The notes beneath the pieces were generated by a model. It worked only from the letters and a program-made list of their open reading frames with translations. It searched no databases and was not told the origin of the DNA. A DNA stretch of 64,000 nucleotides from [Clostridium] scindens ATCC 35704 (lineage in GTDB: Bacteria > Bacillota > Clostridia > Lachnospirales > Lachnospiraceae). The stretch spans positions 499,501 through 563,500 of the forward strand of contig NZ_CP036170.1 in NCBI RefSeq assembly GCF_004295125.1, given 5' to 3'. The position numbers and the translations under genes are program-made. The number at the start of each line of letters is the position of its first letter. Position 1 is the stretch's first letter. Positions 17,767-26,839 of the stretch are shown piece by piece.

Positions 17767-18801
17767 ATGGAGTTAAAAGCAAATGTTAACTTCGAACGGT
17801 TTGAAGCAGCATTACAGGTAGTAGACGCTCACACCGTTGGAGAATTCTGCCGTGTAGTAATCGGCGGATTTCCAGAGCCAGAAGGCAGCACAATGATTGA
17901 AAAGAAAAAATGGATGGAGAAGAACTATGACCAGGTACGTACAGCATTGATGTTCGAGCCAAGAGGACATCATGATATGTTTGGGGCATTCCTGTGCAAG
18001 CCAGTCAATCCAGAAGCAGACTTCGGCGTAATGTTCATGGATACAGGCGGATACCTGAACATGTGCGGACACTGCACGATCGGCGCTGTAACGGTTGCGA
18101 TTGAGGCAGGTCTTGTTGAGTCTAAAGAAGGCGTAAACCAGGTTGTACTGGAAGCACCGGCCGGACTCATCCGTACAGAAGCAGTTGTGAAAGACGGCAA
18201 GGTTGAGCACGTTACATTGACTAACGTACCGGCATTCGTTTACAAAGAGAACCTCTCCGTTACGATCGACGGCCAGGAGATTCCATTTACCATCTCCTTT
18301 GGAGGAAGTTTCTTCGCATTAGTTGATACTACAAAGATCGGTATCACAGAGATCAGCCCGAAGACAGTTCCGGACATCACTAAATTAGGAATGAAGATGT
18401 TAGACGTAATCAACAAAGAGATTCCGGTTAAGCATCCTCTTCTTGACATTGATACGGTTGACTTAGTTGAGTTCTACGGACCAACACCGAATCCGGACAA
18501 GGCAACTATGAGAAACGTAGTAATCTTCGGAGATGCTATGGCTGACCGTTCTCCTTGCGGAACCGGTACAAGCGCTAAGCTTGCTACTCTTCATCACTGG
18601 GGAGAGATCGGCGTAGGCGAGGAATTCATCTATGAGAGTTTCATCGGAACCAGATTCAAGGGCGTAATCAAAGAGACAACGAAGGTTGCTGACTACGATG
18701 CAGTTATTCCTATGATCACAGGCAGCTGCTACCTGACCGGTGTTGCTACATACTTGATTGATCCTACAGATCCATTGAAATATGGCTTCCAGGTAGGCTA
18801 G
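17767..18801 (+). CDS. prdF: proline racemase
   Basis: This 344-residue enzyme interconverts L- and D-proline without a cofactor, using two cysteines. Both are visible: MCGHCTIGAV in the N-terminal half and DRSPCGTGTSA in the C-terminal half. I start at ATG 17767 (MELKANVNFERFEAA), nine bases after AAGGAGG, rather than the upstream ATG nine codons earlier that lacks a site. It supplies D-proline to PrdA/PrdB encoded on the opposite strand. Confidence 0.96.
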   Translation: MELKANVNFERFEAALQVVDAHTVGEFCRVVIGGFPEPEGSTMIEKKKWMEKNYDQVRTALMFEPRGHHDMFGAFLCKPVNPEADFGVMFMDTGGYLNMCGHCTIGAVTVAIEAGLVESKEGVNQVVLEAPAGLIRTEAVVKDGKVEHVTLTNVPAFVYKENLSVTIDGQEIPFTISFGGSFFALVDTTKIGITEISPKTVPDITKLGMKMLDVINKEIPVKHPLLDIDTVDLVEFYGPTPNPDKATMRNVVIFGDAMADRSPCGTGTSAKLATLHHWGEIGVGEEFIYESFIGTRFKGVIKETTKVADYDAVIPMITGSCYLTGVATYLIDPTDPLKYGFQVG

Positions 18802-18839
18802 TATTCTATCCCAGTTAGAATAGCGATACACAAAAAAAT

Positions 18840-18870
18840 GAAGCGGATTAGTCATAATCCGCTTCTATTT
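18840..18870 (+). terminator. terminator after prdF
   Basis: GAAGCGGATTA pairs perfectly with TAATCCGCTTC around GTCA, followed by only TATTT. The weak T tract may allow read-through into the TetR gene 30 bases on. Confidence 0.6.
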
Positions 18871-18899
18871 AAATTAAGGCAGGAAAGGAATGAGTGCCG

Positions 18900-19487
18900 A
18901 TGCCACGTAAACGCCAATCCACCAAGAGCCGCATTGTCAAAGCGGCATGGAATCTGTTCTATAAGAACGGATATGACCACACCACAGTAGAAGACATTAT
19001 CGCAGCGTCCAAGACATCAAAGGGCACCTTCTATCATTACTTCAAGGGCAAAGAAGCTCTTTTGAATTCTTTATCCTATCTGTTTGATGAGAAGTACGAA
19101 GAACTGGCCGCAGTCATTGACCCGAATCTGTCAGCTTATGACAAACTCCTGTTTTTGAATCATGAACTGTTCTATATGATCGAGACCAGCGTAGATATCA
19201 AATTGCTGGCATTTCTCTATTCATCCCAGCTGATCACGAAGGACAAAAAGTCTCTTTCAGACGGCAAGCGTTTTTATTTTAAATGGGTGACGGAGATTCT
19301 TTCTGATGGCCTTAAGCGGGGAGAATTCAAAAACACCAGTTCCGCCGAGGAACTGATGAACATCTATGCTATGTACGAACGAGCCATGCTATACGACTGG
19401 TCGCTCTTTAAGGGCAAATATTCTTTATCGGAATACAGCGACAGGCTGCTTCCCCATGTACTGGATACCTTTGTTGAAGGAGTATAG
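18900..19487 (+). CDS. TetR/AcrR family transcriptional regulator
   Basis: The N-terminal helix-turn-helix is clear (IVKAAWNLFYKNGYDHTTVEDI...SKGTFYHYFKGKEALL, residues about 10-55), followed by an all-helical ligand-binding domain; about 195 residues in all. The start could be ATG 18900 or GTG 18894; the GGAAAGGA site favours neither decisively. It lies directly behind prdF on the same strand, so it may regulate prdF or respond to its pathway. No PrdR-type sigma-54 activator is present in the window. Confidence 0.9.
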   Translation: MPRKRQSTKSRIVKAAWNLFYKNGYDHTTVEDIIAASKTSKGTFYHYFKGKEALLNSLSYLFDEKYEELAAVIDPNLSAYDKLLFLNHELFYMIETSVDIKLLAFLYSSQLITKDKKSLSDGKRFYFKWVTEILSDGLKRGEFKNTSSAEELMNIYAMYERAMLYDWSLFKGKYSLSEYSDRLLPHVLDTFVEGV

Positions 19488-19509
19488 AAATGGATTTGTC
19501 TCTAAAAAT

Positions 19510-19577
19510 AAGGGACGGAATCTTCTGACCTTGGATATGCCTGCCATATCCCAGCCGGAAGCACCGTCCCTTTTTGC
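19510..19577. terminator. bidirectional terminator between the TetR and DUF3343 genes
   Basis: AAGGGACGG pairs with CCGTCCCTT, enclosing an inner GGATATG/CATATCC hairpin. T-rich stretches flank both sides, so it serves the converging transcripts. Confidence 0.75.
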
Positions 19578-19623
19578 TTGTTTGCCTGCGCTTATTCACC
19601 TACGCTTTCCCAGACTTTCTCAT

Positions 19624-19860
19624 CTAAACCATGCATTCGTGCATTTCTTCTTCCTGGATTCCGACAGACTGCATTACCTTTACAATCTGCTCCTTATCCG
19701 AAAGTTCCGCGCACCAGGAAAGGCCGCAGCCAGCCGATATGGCTCTTGGAACCGGGATAATTCTTCCCGACGCGTTCTGTTCCTTGCATGCTTTTTCCAT
19801 AGCCATGGCATCTGCCGTGGTATGGAATGTCACTACCAGTTTTAACTCTTTTTTTCTCAT
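19624..19860 (-). CDS. DUF3343 family protein (putative Se/S carrier)
   Basis: This 78-residue protein has the DUF3343 pattern: a TFHTTADAMAMEKAC start, RIIPVPRAISAGCG in the middle, and the CGLSWC cysteine pair. Members are small and often sit beside selenium or sulfur-carrier genes; a role as a thiol/selenol carrier is proposed, not shown. It follows the TusA-like gene by only a few bases. Confidence 0.8.
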   Translation of the reverse strand: MRKKELKLVVTFHTTADAMAMEKACKEQNASGRIIPVPRAISAGCGLSWCAELSDKEQIVKVMQSVGIQEEEMHECMV

Positions 19861-19862
19861 TG

Positions 19863-20066
19863 TTATTCAATCACCACTTCAAAGTATCCGTCTTTTTCTC
19901 CGGATGTAGCCTTTTTCCCATGGTCCTTTGCATACTTTTCCACATTCATTTTCTGATGCGGCTCTGTTACCAGTATTTTTACAGGCTCAGACGCCCCTTT
20001 CAAGGCTTCCGCTGTAAGCATTAAAGGCTCCGGGCAAGAAAGGCCTCTTGCGTCTACTTCTTTCAT
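19863..20066 (-). CDS. TusA/SirA-like sulfur carrier protein
   Basis: The 67-residue protein starts MKEVDARGLSCPEPLM; the single CPxP-motif cysteine (residue 11) is the sulfur- or selenium-carrying residue in TusA. It lies between yedE and DUF3343, so a selenium-handling role is likely. AAGGTAGGTAAT precedes the start. Confidence 0.88.
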   Translation of the reverse strand: MKEVDARGLSCPEPLMLTAEALKGASEPVKILVTEPHQKMNVEKYAKDHGKKATSGEKDGYFEVVIE

Positions 20067-20116
20067 ACTTATTACCTACCTTTCTAGAATACTATGTATA
20101 AGTCAATATATCAACA

Positions 20117-21214
20117 CTATTTTGCTTCTTTCCGCCTATTCGTGAACGCAATTACGAAGCACAATGCAATACAGATGATGCATGCGATCTTGCCATTCAT
20201 TGGCACTGCTCCGGCAACCACTTCCTGCGTCTCAGGATTTAAAGCGGTTCCGCTGGCCGCAAGCCCCAGGTTATGGCACAGTGCAGCACCTACAAACATA
20301 CCGGCAACCGTAACTGCCGAATCAGAAGAGCCTTGTCCTGCAAGGATCAACTGGCGCAGAGGGCAGCCGCCTGCCAGAACAGCCGCAAATCCTACCGCAT
20401 ACATTCCAAGAATATTCCAAATATGTTCTGAGTGCGCTATAACACCCGGGGTATCAAATCCCAATACGAAGCGTCCTGTTGCCACATTAAATATCAGCAT
20501 TACCACAAATAATCCGGCAATCACGCTGAACAGATCAAAGTTCTTCATCAGAATAATATCACGAATGCTTCCTGCAAAGCACATCCTGGATTTCTGCGCA
20601 AATGCTCCAAACACCAGGCCGCCTATCAATGCCGCTATAATCGGCGCATGGACGCTTCCCGGCCCTGCCGTGCTGGATTTCAGAAGCGTGGTGCATAATG
20701 CCAGAATCAAAATGCCAACTACGATCACTGATATGACTGCTCCGCTCTCTTTGTTGGTCACATAGGCACGCCCAAGACTAAATCCCTTCTTAAGCGCAAA
20801 TACGCCCGTCGCGACTCCAAGCACGAATCCGATCAATGCCACCCAGGCATTCAGATCGCCTGCTGACATGCGGATTACCATACGTAAAGGACAGCCCAGG
20901 AACACCAGTGCGCCTATCATTATGATCATTCCCAGAACGAATCTGGTCATTGGGGAAGACCCCGCCGTTGATCGATATTCCTTAGTCGCCACTGATATCA
21001 AAAATGCCCCCAGAACCAGGCCTATAATTTCCGGCCTGGCATACTGTACTGCCTCCGCCTGATGCATTCCCAATGCACCCGCCGTATCTCTGATAAAGCA
21101 GGCGATACAAAATGCCATGTTTGCCGGATTTCCTAAAAACGCAAGACATGCCGCTACAAGTCCGCATACTACGCCGGCCAACGCCAGCTTTTTCTTCGAG
21201 TCTGATAAATTCAT
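20117..21214 (-). CDS. yedE: YedE-family putative selenium transporter
   Basis: The 365-residue membrane protein has about ten hydrophobic segments in two repeats. Each repeat carries a conserved Cys motif: FLGCPLRMVIRM in the first half and LAGGCPLRQLILAGQG in the second, plus KSRMCFAGSIRD. These GCPLR motifs mark the YeeE/YedE family of thiosulfate and selenium-compound importers. Start ATG 21214 follows AGGAGGG. Association with TusA-like, desulfurase-like and sel genes supports selenium uptake. Confidence 0.88.
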   Translation of the reverse strand: MNLSDSKKKLALAGVVCGLVAACLAFLGNPANMAFCIACFIRDTAGALGMHQAEAVQYARPEIIGLVLGAFLISVATKEYRSTAGSSPMTRFVLGMIIMIGALVFLGCPLRMVIRMSAGDLNAWVALIGFVLGVATGVFALKKGFSLGRAYVTNKESGAVISVIVVGILILALCTTLLKSSTAGPGSVHAPIIAALIGGLVFGAFAQKSRMCFAGSIRDIILMKNFDLFSVIAGLFVVMLIFNVATGRFVLGFDTPGVIAHSEHIWNILGMYAVGFAAVLAGGCPLRQLILAGQGSSDSAVTVAGMFVGAALCHNLGLAASGTALNPETQEVVAGAVPMNGKIACIICIALCFVIAFTNRRKEAK

Positions 21215-21256
21215 GTTAATCCCTCCTGTACTTTTTCTCAATCCTGCATAGATCCT

Positions 21257-22393
21257 TTAATCTTCTGCAAGTTCCTGGATCGCCCTAATGGCGATATCCA
21301 CTTCTTCATCCGTATTATAATGTGAAAAACTGAATCTTACAGCCCCCTGCTCCACAGTTCCAAGCGCCTCGTGCATAAGCGGTGCACAATGGCCGCCTGG
21401 CCTTGTAGAAATTCCATATTCCATAAGAAGTTCATCACTGACTTCTGAAGAATCATAATCTCCGATATTAAGCGTTACGATCGCACAGCGATTCATGTCA
21501 TCAAAATCTCCATATATCTTGACGCCAGGAATGTCTTTGACACCCTCATAGAACCTCTTCATCAGTTTCTGCTCCCTGGCGCGGATGCTATCCACTCCTT
21601 CATCTTCAATATATTTTAATGCTGCATTAAGCCCTGCAATGCCATGTCCATTTAATGTTCCTGCCTCCAAAGCGGTAGGCATCTGTTCCGGATGGGTCTT
21701 GCTGTACGTCATGATGCCGCTTCCCCCGCTCTTTAACGGACGCACGGACAGTCCTTCCCTCACGTACATTCCTCCGGTCCCTTGAGGGCCCAGAAGTCCT
21801 TTGTGCCCTGTGAAGCACAGCACGTCGATATGCATGTCCTGTACATCTATAGGAAACACGCCTGCCGTCTGGGATGCATCTACCACGAACAAAAGGCCAT
21901 GCTTATGGGCAATCTCGCCCACTCTGCCTATATGGACATAATTACCCGTCAGATTGGATCCATTCGTACATACGATCATCTTGGTATCCGGCGCAATCGC
22001 ATCTTCAATATCCGCCAGATTAACCGTACCCCTCTCATCCGCTCTTACGATTGTAAGCCTGACGCCTCTGCGTTCCATTTCATAGAGAGGCCTCAGTACT
22101 GAATTATGCTCCATCATCGTTGTAATTACATGATCCCCAGGCTCCAAAAGGCCTTTAATCGCTATGTTAAGGCTCTCTGTAGAATTATTCGTAAACACGA
22201 TCTGTCTGGCATTTTCCCCGCCAAAAAGCCGGCAAAGCCTGTCCCTGGTATCATAGATGAGTCTCGATGCACTAAGCGATGCCTCGTTAGCGCCACGGCC
22301 CGCATTGCCCATAGAACTCATTGCCTGTACGACTGCATCTATCACTTCCTGCGGCTTATGCATCGTCGTAGCCGCGTTATCCAGATATATCAT
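21257..22393 (-). CDS. cysteine desulfurase / selenocysteine lyase-like aminotransferase
   Basis: This 378-residue class V PLP enzyme starts MIYLDNAATTMHKP. The PLP lysine is in CFTGHKGLLGPQG and the substrate-attacking cysteine in RPGGHCAPLMHEALG. It would release sulfur from cysteine or selenium from selenocysteine. With YedE and the TusA-like carrier downstream, a supply of selenide to SelD is likely, but sulfur specificity cannot be excluded. Start ATG 22393 follows AAAGGACGG. Confidence 0.88.
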   Translation of the reverse strand: MIYLDNAATTMHKPQEVIDAVVQAMSSMGNAGRGANEASLSASRLIYDTRDRLCRLFGGENARQIVFTNNSTESLNIAIKGLLEPGDHVITTMMEHNSVLRPLYEMERRGVRLTIVRADERGTVNLADIEDAIAPDTKMIVCTNGSNLTGNYVHIGRVGEIAHKHGLLFVVDASQTAGVFPIDVQDMHIDVLCFTGHKGLLGPQGTGGMYVREGLSVRPLKSGGSGIMTYSKTHPEQMPTALEAGTLNGHGIAGLNAALKYIEDEGVDSIRAREQKLMKRFYEGVKDIPGVKIYGDFDDMNRCAIVTLNIGDYDSSEVSDELLMEYGISTRPGGHCAPLMHEALGTVEQGAVRFSFSHYNTDEEVDIAIRAIQELAED

Positions 22394-22433
22394 AATCTTC
22401 CGTCCTTTCAAAAACAACTCATCCTTATAATTT

Positions 22434-22463
22434 AGTATAGACCGAATCCACTATCCAGTCTAA
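22434..22463 (-). promoter_or_regulatory. promoter of the desulfurase-yedE operon
   Basis: On the minus strand TTAGAC (22458-22463) and TATACT (22434-22439) are 18 bases apart, about 35 bases before the start codon. Confidence 0.5.
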
Positions 22464-22482
22464 TTGTTATGATAAATATCAA

Positions 22483-22515
22483 ATACCGGATATAGAAAAT
22501 ATCTATAGCCGGTAT
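22483..22515 (-). repeat. 13-bp inverted repeat after the LysR gene (terminator or operator)
   Basis: ATACCGG and TATAGA arms (22483-22496) are mirrored by TCTATA and CCGGTAT (22502-22515), with one offset base each. It lies between the LysR stop and the promoter of the desulfurase operon. The tail is not U-rich, so it may be an operator as well as or instead of a terminator. Confidence 0.5.
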
Positions 22516-22526
22516 CTATCGCTTTC

Positions 22527-23432
22527 CTATACCTCATATACTTCTTTCACAATTTTTATGAACCTTTCAGCCGACCGGGACAACTGATAATTCCTGTTGT
22601 ACACCACATTAATATCTCTTCCCTCGTCTGCTCCTGGAATCGGAAATATAAGCATCTGTCCGGCCTTTGCCTCGTCTGTCGCGGCGAGCCTGGATAGAAT
22701 AGAGACTCCTATCCCCTGCCTTACGGACTTCTTGATTGTCTCCTGATTCTCAATACTTGCTATGATTTCCAGATCTACCATATTGACTCCTGCCGACCGA
22801 AGCTGCTTTTCGGCTTCTTTTCTGGTACCGGAACCTTCTTCTCGCATGATTACATGTTCTCTTTTCAGCCAGGAGATGTCATTCGGACATTCCTCCTGGA
22901 ACCGGCGATACTTTTCCGTATTAGGGGCAATAATCACCAGTTCATCCTTATAAAAAGGGATATACTTGCAGTGCTTCTTCTCCAGCACAGTCCCCGTAAA
23001 CCCCACATCCGCCATACAGTCTACAATCTGGGTCACTACCTGGGCGCTGTCCGTCTCCTTGATCTTGAACTGCTCCTCCGGGTACTTTTCATTGAAGCAC
23101 ATCAGCACCTTGGGAAGCAGGTACTGTGCCGGGATCGTAGATGCCGCTATTGTGATGCAATGCTTGCCGCTGTCCTTCTTCATCCCGAAATGCTCTTCAA
23201 TCTTCCCCTGCAGATCTACCATCTGCTTGGCGTATTTATATAGATCCTTCCCATTGTCCGACAGGCTTACTTCCTTGGTATTCCTGACAAACAGCCTGAC
23301 ATTCAGTTCCTTCTCAAGGGAAGAGATATGCGCGCTGATCGTAGGCTGGGTCAGATATAATTCCCTTGCCGCCTTTGAAAAACTGCCTCCCTCTGCCACT
23401 TGTACAAAGGCCTCTAACTGTTTCAGATTCAT
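22527..23432 (-). CDS. selenium-associated LysR family regulator
   Basis: This 301-residue protein starts MNLKQLEAFVQVAEGGSFSK with a winged helix-turn-helix (LYLTQPTISAHISSLEKEL) and a periplasmic-binding-like effector domain. It overlaps the selB stop by one base (TAATG), so it is translated with the Sec machinery. LysR genes in this position are known companions of sel/yedE loci; the likely target is the desulfurase-yedE operon just downstream. Confidence 0.9.
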   Translation of the reverse strand: MNLKQLEAFVQVAEGGSFSKAARELYLTQPTISAHISSLEKELNVRLFVRNTKEVSLSDNGKDLYKYAKQMVDLQGKIEEHFGMKKDSGKHCITIAASTIPAQYLLPKVLMCFNEKYPEEQFKIKETDSAQVVTQIVDCMADVGFTGTVLEKKHCKYIPFYKDELVIIAPNTEKYRRFQEECPNDISWLKREHVIMREEGSGTRKEAEKQLRSAGVNMVDLEIIASIENQETIKKSVRQGIGVSILSRLAATDEAKAGQMLIFPIPGADEGRDINVVYNRNYQLSRSAERFIKIVKEVYEV

Positions 23433-25345
23433 TAGTATGCTACCCTTTCACTTTCCGCTCCCGTTTTCTTAGTTACTTTGATGCTGTCCATGTATTCGAT
23501 GATCGGCTTGGCGCTTTTCCTGCTGGTATCAAACATATCGCGTACTTGCGCGATCGTAATAACGGGTTCCCCTTTTAAATGCTCCTGTATAAGTTCTTTT
23601 GCCCGCTCCATGTATTCCGTCAGAGTATACATATCTTCCGTCACCTTCACTATCTTCTGTTCCTCCAGAAGGATGTTGAGGATATCATCTGCCGTCTCTT
23701 TCACGGTTCCTTTAAAATCAATCTCCGAATACCGGACAAAATCATATTTCGCATTGGTAAATGTGTCCAGGAGGATTCCTGACACCTTGTCATAGCGCGT
23801 GTCTTTCTTTACCTGGTATTGCGGCGTACACAAGAACTCATCTACTCTCTTCAGGCATCCCTCCTCTATCAGCATCTCCACAATCTTGTCAAATACATTC
23901 GGCTTGATCTTCTGGAAATAGGTCATCTGGACTTCCGCCTTCTTCATGCCATACCTGTAAGGATATTTCTCTTCATATTCTCTTAGCGCCTTATCAAGAG
24001 TCTGCTTCGCAGCCCTTATGGACTCGGCATGCCATACATAGGTATCCTTCCTCATGGCAAATACCTGCACCAGCCCTTGACTTAAGAGCTCGCTTATGTC
24101 TTCTTGCACTTCGTCAATGGACAGCGCGGTAAGCTTGGCAAGTTCCGCCGTCGTGATCAGCGTATCCGCGCGCTCCCTTACATGAAGTTCGATAACATCC
24201 GCAGACGAGCCGGATTCCTTGCGCTTTAATTCTTCTATGACATTCTCTTGGAAACGCTTCTTAACCCCTGGGTTTGGCTCCAGGATGACGCCTCCTCCAA
24301 TGGTCTCCATCGGAGAATAAAAGCGGACCACGAATTTGTCTCCCCGCCTTACCGCAATCTCTTCTTCCAGCCTGAGCTGCACGTAGCCACTCTCCCCTGG
24401 ACCGATCTCCTCCTTGTCAAGAAGCACCGCCCGGCATAATATCTCGCTGGTTCCGGTAAAGAAATGAAGACGGGTATGATTGGTCAGCACGCGCATGGAA
24501 GACTCCAGCACATTGAGCCTGACATCCAGAAGATCTGTATTCTTCATACTATTCGGAGGCGCCAGCACGCACCCTCTCTTGATCTCGCGCTTCTTCACAT
24601 TCGACAGGTTGATGGCAACCCGCTGTCCTGCATAGCACTCTTTCCTGTCCTGGCCATGCACCTGGATGCTTCTTATCTTGCATTCCTTCCCAATCGGATA
24701 CATTTCCAGCAGATCATCCTTGGTAATGGTCCCCGACACCAAAGTTCCCGTAATGATCGTCCCAAAGCCGGACAATGTAAACGCGCGGTCAATTGGAAGT
24801 CTTGGTATAGTGCTAATATCTTTTGTCATCATCTCATCGCTTGTCATTTGGCTGATGGTATCGATCAGGACTTCCAGGCCTTCCCCGGTGGCAGCCGATA
24901 CTTTTACTACCGGCGCATGTTCCAGAAAGGTTCCTTCCAATTCTTCCTTGACTTCTTCTTCTACCAATTCCATCCATTCCCCATCCACAAGGTCGCATTT
25001 GTTCAGGACGATGATACTCTTCTCAATTCCCAGCAGATTCAGGATATCCATATGCTCCCTGGTCTGTGGCATGATGCCTTCGTCCGCGGCAATGACCAGC
25101 AGAACCATATCCATACCTACCACGCCTGCCACCATATTATTGATGAATCTTTCATGGCCCGGAACATCTATGATGCCGGCACGGTCTCCGCTTGGCAGGT
25201 CAAAATAGGTAAATCCCAGATCAATGGTAATTCCCCTTCTCTGCTCCTCTTCCCACCGGTCCGTATTCCTCCCGGTCAGCGCCTTGATTAAAGTTGTCTT
25301 TCCATGGTCGATATGGCCGGCTGTACCAATAATAATATTCTTCAT
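23432..25345 (-). CDS. selB: selenocysteine-specific elongation factor SelB
   Basis: This 637-residue translation factor binds Sec-tRNA and the SECIS hairpin. GTPase motifs are GTAGHIDHGKTTL (G1), DVPGHERF (G3) and LNKCDLVD (G4); EF-Tu-like domains II and III follow, then winged-helix repeats in the C-terminal third that bind SECIS. Start ATG 25345 (MKNIIIG) after AGGAG. It is 10 bp downstream of selA and overlaps the LysR gene. Confidence 0.97.
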   Translation of the reverse strand: MKNIIIGTAGHIDHGKTTLIKALTGRNTDRWEEEQRRGITIDLGFTYFDLPSGDRAGIIDVPGHERFINNMVAGVVGMDMVLLVIAADEGIMPQTREHMDILNLLGIEKSIIVLNKCDLVDGEWMELVEEEVKEELEGTFLEHAPVVKVSAATGEGLEVLIDTISQMTSDEMMTKDISTIPRLPIDRAFTLSGFGTIITGTLVSGTITKDDLLEMYPIGKECKIRSIQVHGQDRKECYAGQRVAINLSNVKKREIKRGCVLAPPNSMKNTDLLDVRLNVLESSMRVLTNHTRLHFFTGTSEILCRAVLLDKEEIGPGESGYVQLRLEEEIAVRRGDKFVVRFYSPMETIGGGVILEPNPGVKKRFQENVIEELKRKESGSSADVIELHVRERADTLITTAELAKLTALSIDEVQEDISELLSQGLVQVFAMRKDTYVWHAESIRAAKQTLDKALREYEEKYPYRYGMKKAEVQMTYFQKIKPNVFDKIVEMLIEEGCLKRVDEFLCTPQYQVKKDTRYDKVSGILLDTFTNAKYDFVRYSEIDFKGTVKETADDILNILLEEQKIVKVTEDMYTLTEYMERAKELIQEHLKGEPVITIAQVRDMFDTSRKSAKPIIEYMDSIKVTKKTGAESERVAY

Positions 25346-25355
25346 AACTCCACTC

Positions 25356-26783
25356 CTAACGACCTGCAATCAGGCTGGTCTCCTCCATTATTTCCAGTTC
25401 CTTAAACTGCTCTGCGATCAGCTTAAAATACCGGCGATCAATGGTCCGCATATCCAGAAGGATGGTATCATTCACCGTTCTTGGAATCACCGGCACCGGA
25501 AGATGGCGCATACGCTCTTCCAATTCTGCTACGCTAATCTTTTCCGGCCGGATGGTTATTGCCATGCTTTCTATCCGCTCCAGCGGGAGAGACCCCCCAC
25601 CGATCTGGGACTGGCATGAACACATCTCTATCCTTGCAGGCACCTTGGCCCGCTTAAGCATCCCTGCCAGGCTTCTCGCCTTCTTTGCCACCTCTTCCAA
25701 AGGATCCGTGATCATGCGCAGGACCGGGATATTCTGTATTGCCTTCTCTTCTGAAAGGTATTCTTGAAGGACTAATTCCAGGGTTGCAGCCGTGAACTTA
25801 TCAATCCGCAGCGCCCGGGTCAACTGGTTCTTCTTCATCATATCAATGTACTTTTTCTTTCCGATGATGATTCCTGCCTGGGGACCGCCAAGCAGCTTGT
25901 CTCCGCTGAAACACACCACGTCCGCTCCTTTGGCAACAGACTCCTGTACCGTAGGCTCATGGGTAATACCATACTTGCCAAGATCCACCAGCACGCCGCT
26001 TCCAAGATCCTCTATCACCGGAAGATCATGCTCCTTAGCCAAAGGAATCAGTTCATCAATCCCCACCGTATCCGTGAATCCCACAATCCGGTAGTTGCTG
26101 GTATGAACCTTTAAAAGAGCCTTGGTCTCTTCGGTAATGGCTTCCTTATAATCATCAAAATGCGTCTTGTTGGTGGTTCCAACCTCCACCAGCGTAGCCC
26201 CGCTTTGCTCCATGACATCCGGAATCCTGAATTTCCCGCCAATCTCCACCAGTTCGCCCCGGGAAACGATAACTTCTCCCCCTTTTGCCAGAGAACTTAG
26301 GATCAGCATGACGCTTGCTGCATTGTTGTTAACCGCCATGGCTGCCTCCGCGCCAGTAATCTTGCACAGAAGTTTCTCAAAATGGGAGTATCTCTCTCCC
26401 CTTTTGCCCTCTTCCAGATTATATTCCAGATTCGAGTACCCGGTGGCAATGGCTGCCACCCGCTTCATATGCTCCGGACTGATCGGCGCGCGTCCAAGAT
26501 TGGTGTGAAGAATCGTCCCGGTCCCATTGATCACCATGCGCATGTTTGGCGTATGCATGGCAGAAACCGTCATTCCTACATGCTCCGTAAGATGATCGAT
26601 CCTGTATCTTGCCTGTGCTTCCTCATCGCATTCGCCTATATATCTGCGTAACTTGTCCATCTCTACGTGGATTGCCTCCATCACCGTCTCGCGGCTATAG
26701 TGTTCAATCATTGCCTGGATTGCCTCATCTTCCAGCAGCACGTCAACTTTAGGGATGCTGCGGTACAACATGTTCTTGTTCAT
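25356..26783 (-). CDS. selA: L-seryl-tRNA(Sec) selenium transferase SelA
   Basis: This 475-residue PLP enzyme converts seryl-tRNA(Sec) to selenocysteyl-tRNA(Sec). The PLP lysine lies in CFSGDKLLGGPQAG near residue 300, and the N-terminal tRNA-binding segment (LLEDEAIQAMIEHYSRETV) precedes INGTGTILHTNLGRAP. Length is typical. It sits between selD and selB in one operon. Confidence 0.97.
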   Translation of the reverse strand: MNKNMLYRSIPKVDVLLEDEAIQAMIEHYSRETVMEAIHVEMDKLRRYIGECDEEAQARYRIDHLTEHVGMTVSAMHTPNMRMVINGTGTILHTNLGRAPISPEHMKRVAAIATGYSNLEYNLEEGKRGERYSHFEKLLCKITGAEAAMAVNNNAASVMLILSSLAKGGEVIVSRGELVEIGGKFRIPDVMEQSGATLVEVGTTNKTHFDDYKEAITEETKALLKVHTSNYRIVGFTDTVGIDELIPLAKEHDLPVIEDLGSGVLVDLGKYGITHEPTVQESVAKGADVVCFSGDKLLGGPQAGIIIGKKKYIDMMKKNQLTRALRIDKFTAATLELVLQEYLSEEKAIQNIPVLRMITDPLEEVAKKARSLAGMLKRAKVPARIEMCSCQSQIGGGSLPLERIESMAITIRPEKISVAELEERMRHLPVPVIPRTVNDTILLDMRTIDRRYFKLIAEQFKELEIMEETSLIAGR

Positions 26784-26839
26784 CGTTCATATTTCCTTCC
26801 ATCATCGTAACATTTTTATTTCTATAATCGGGCTGGCGT

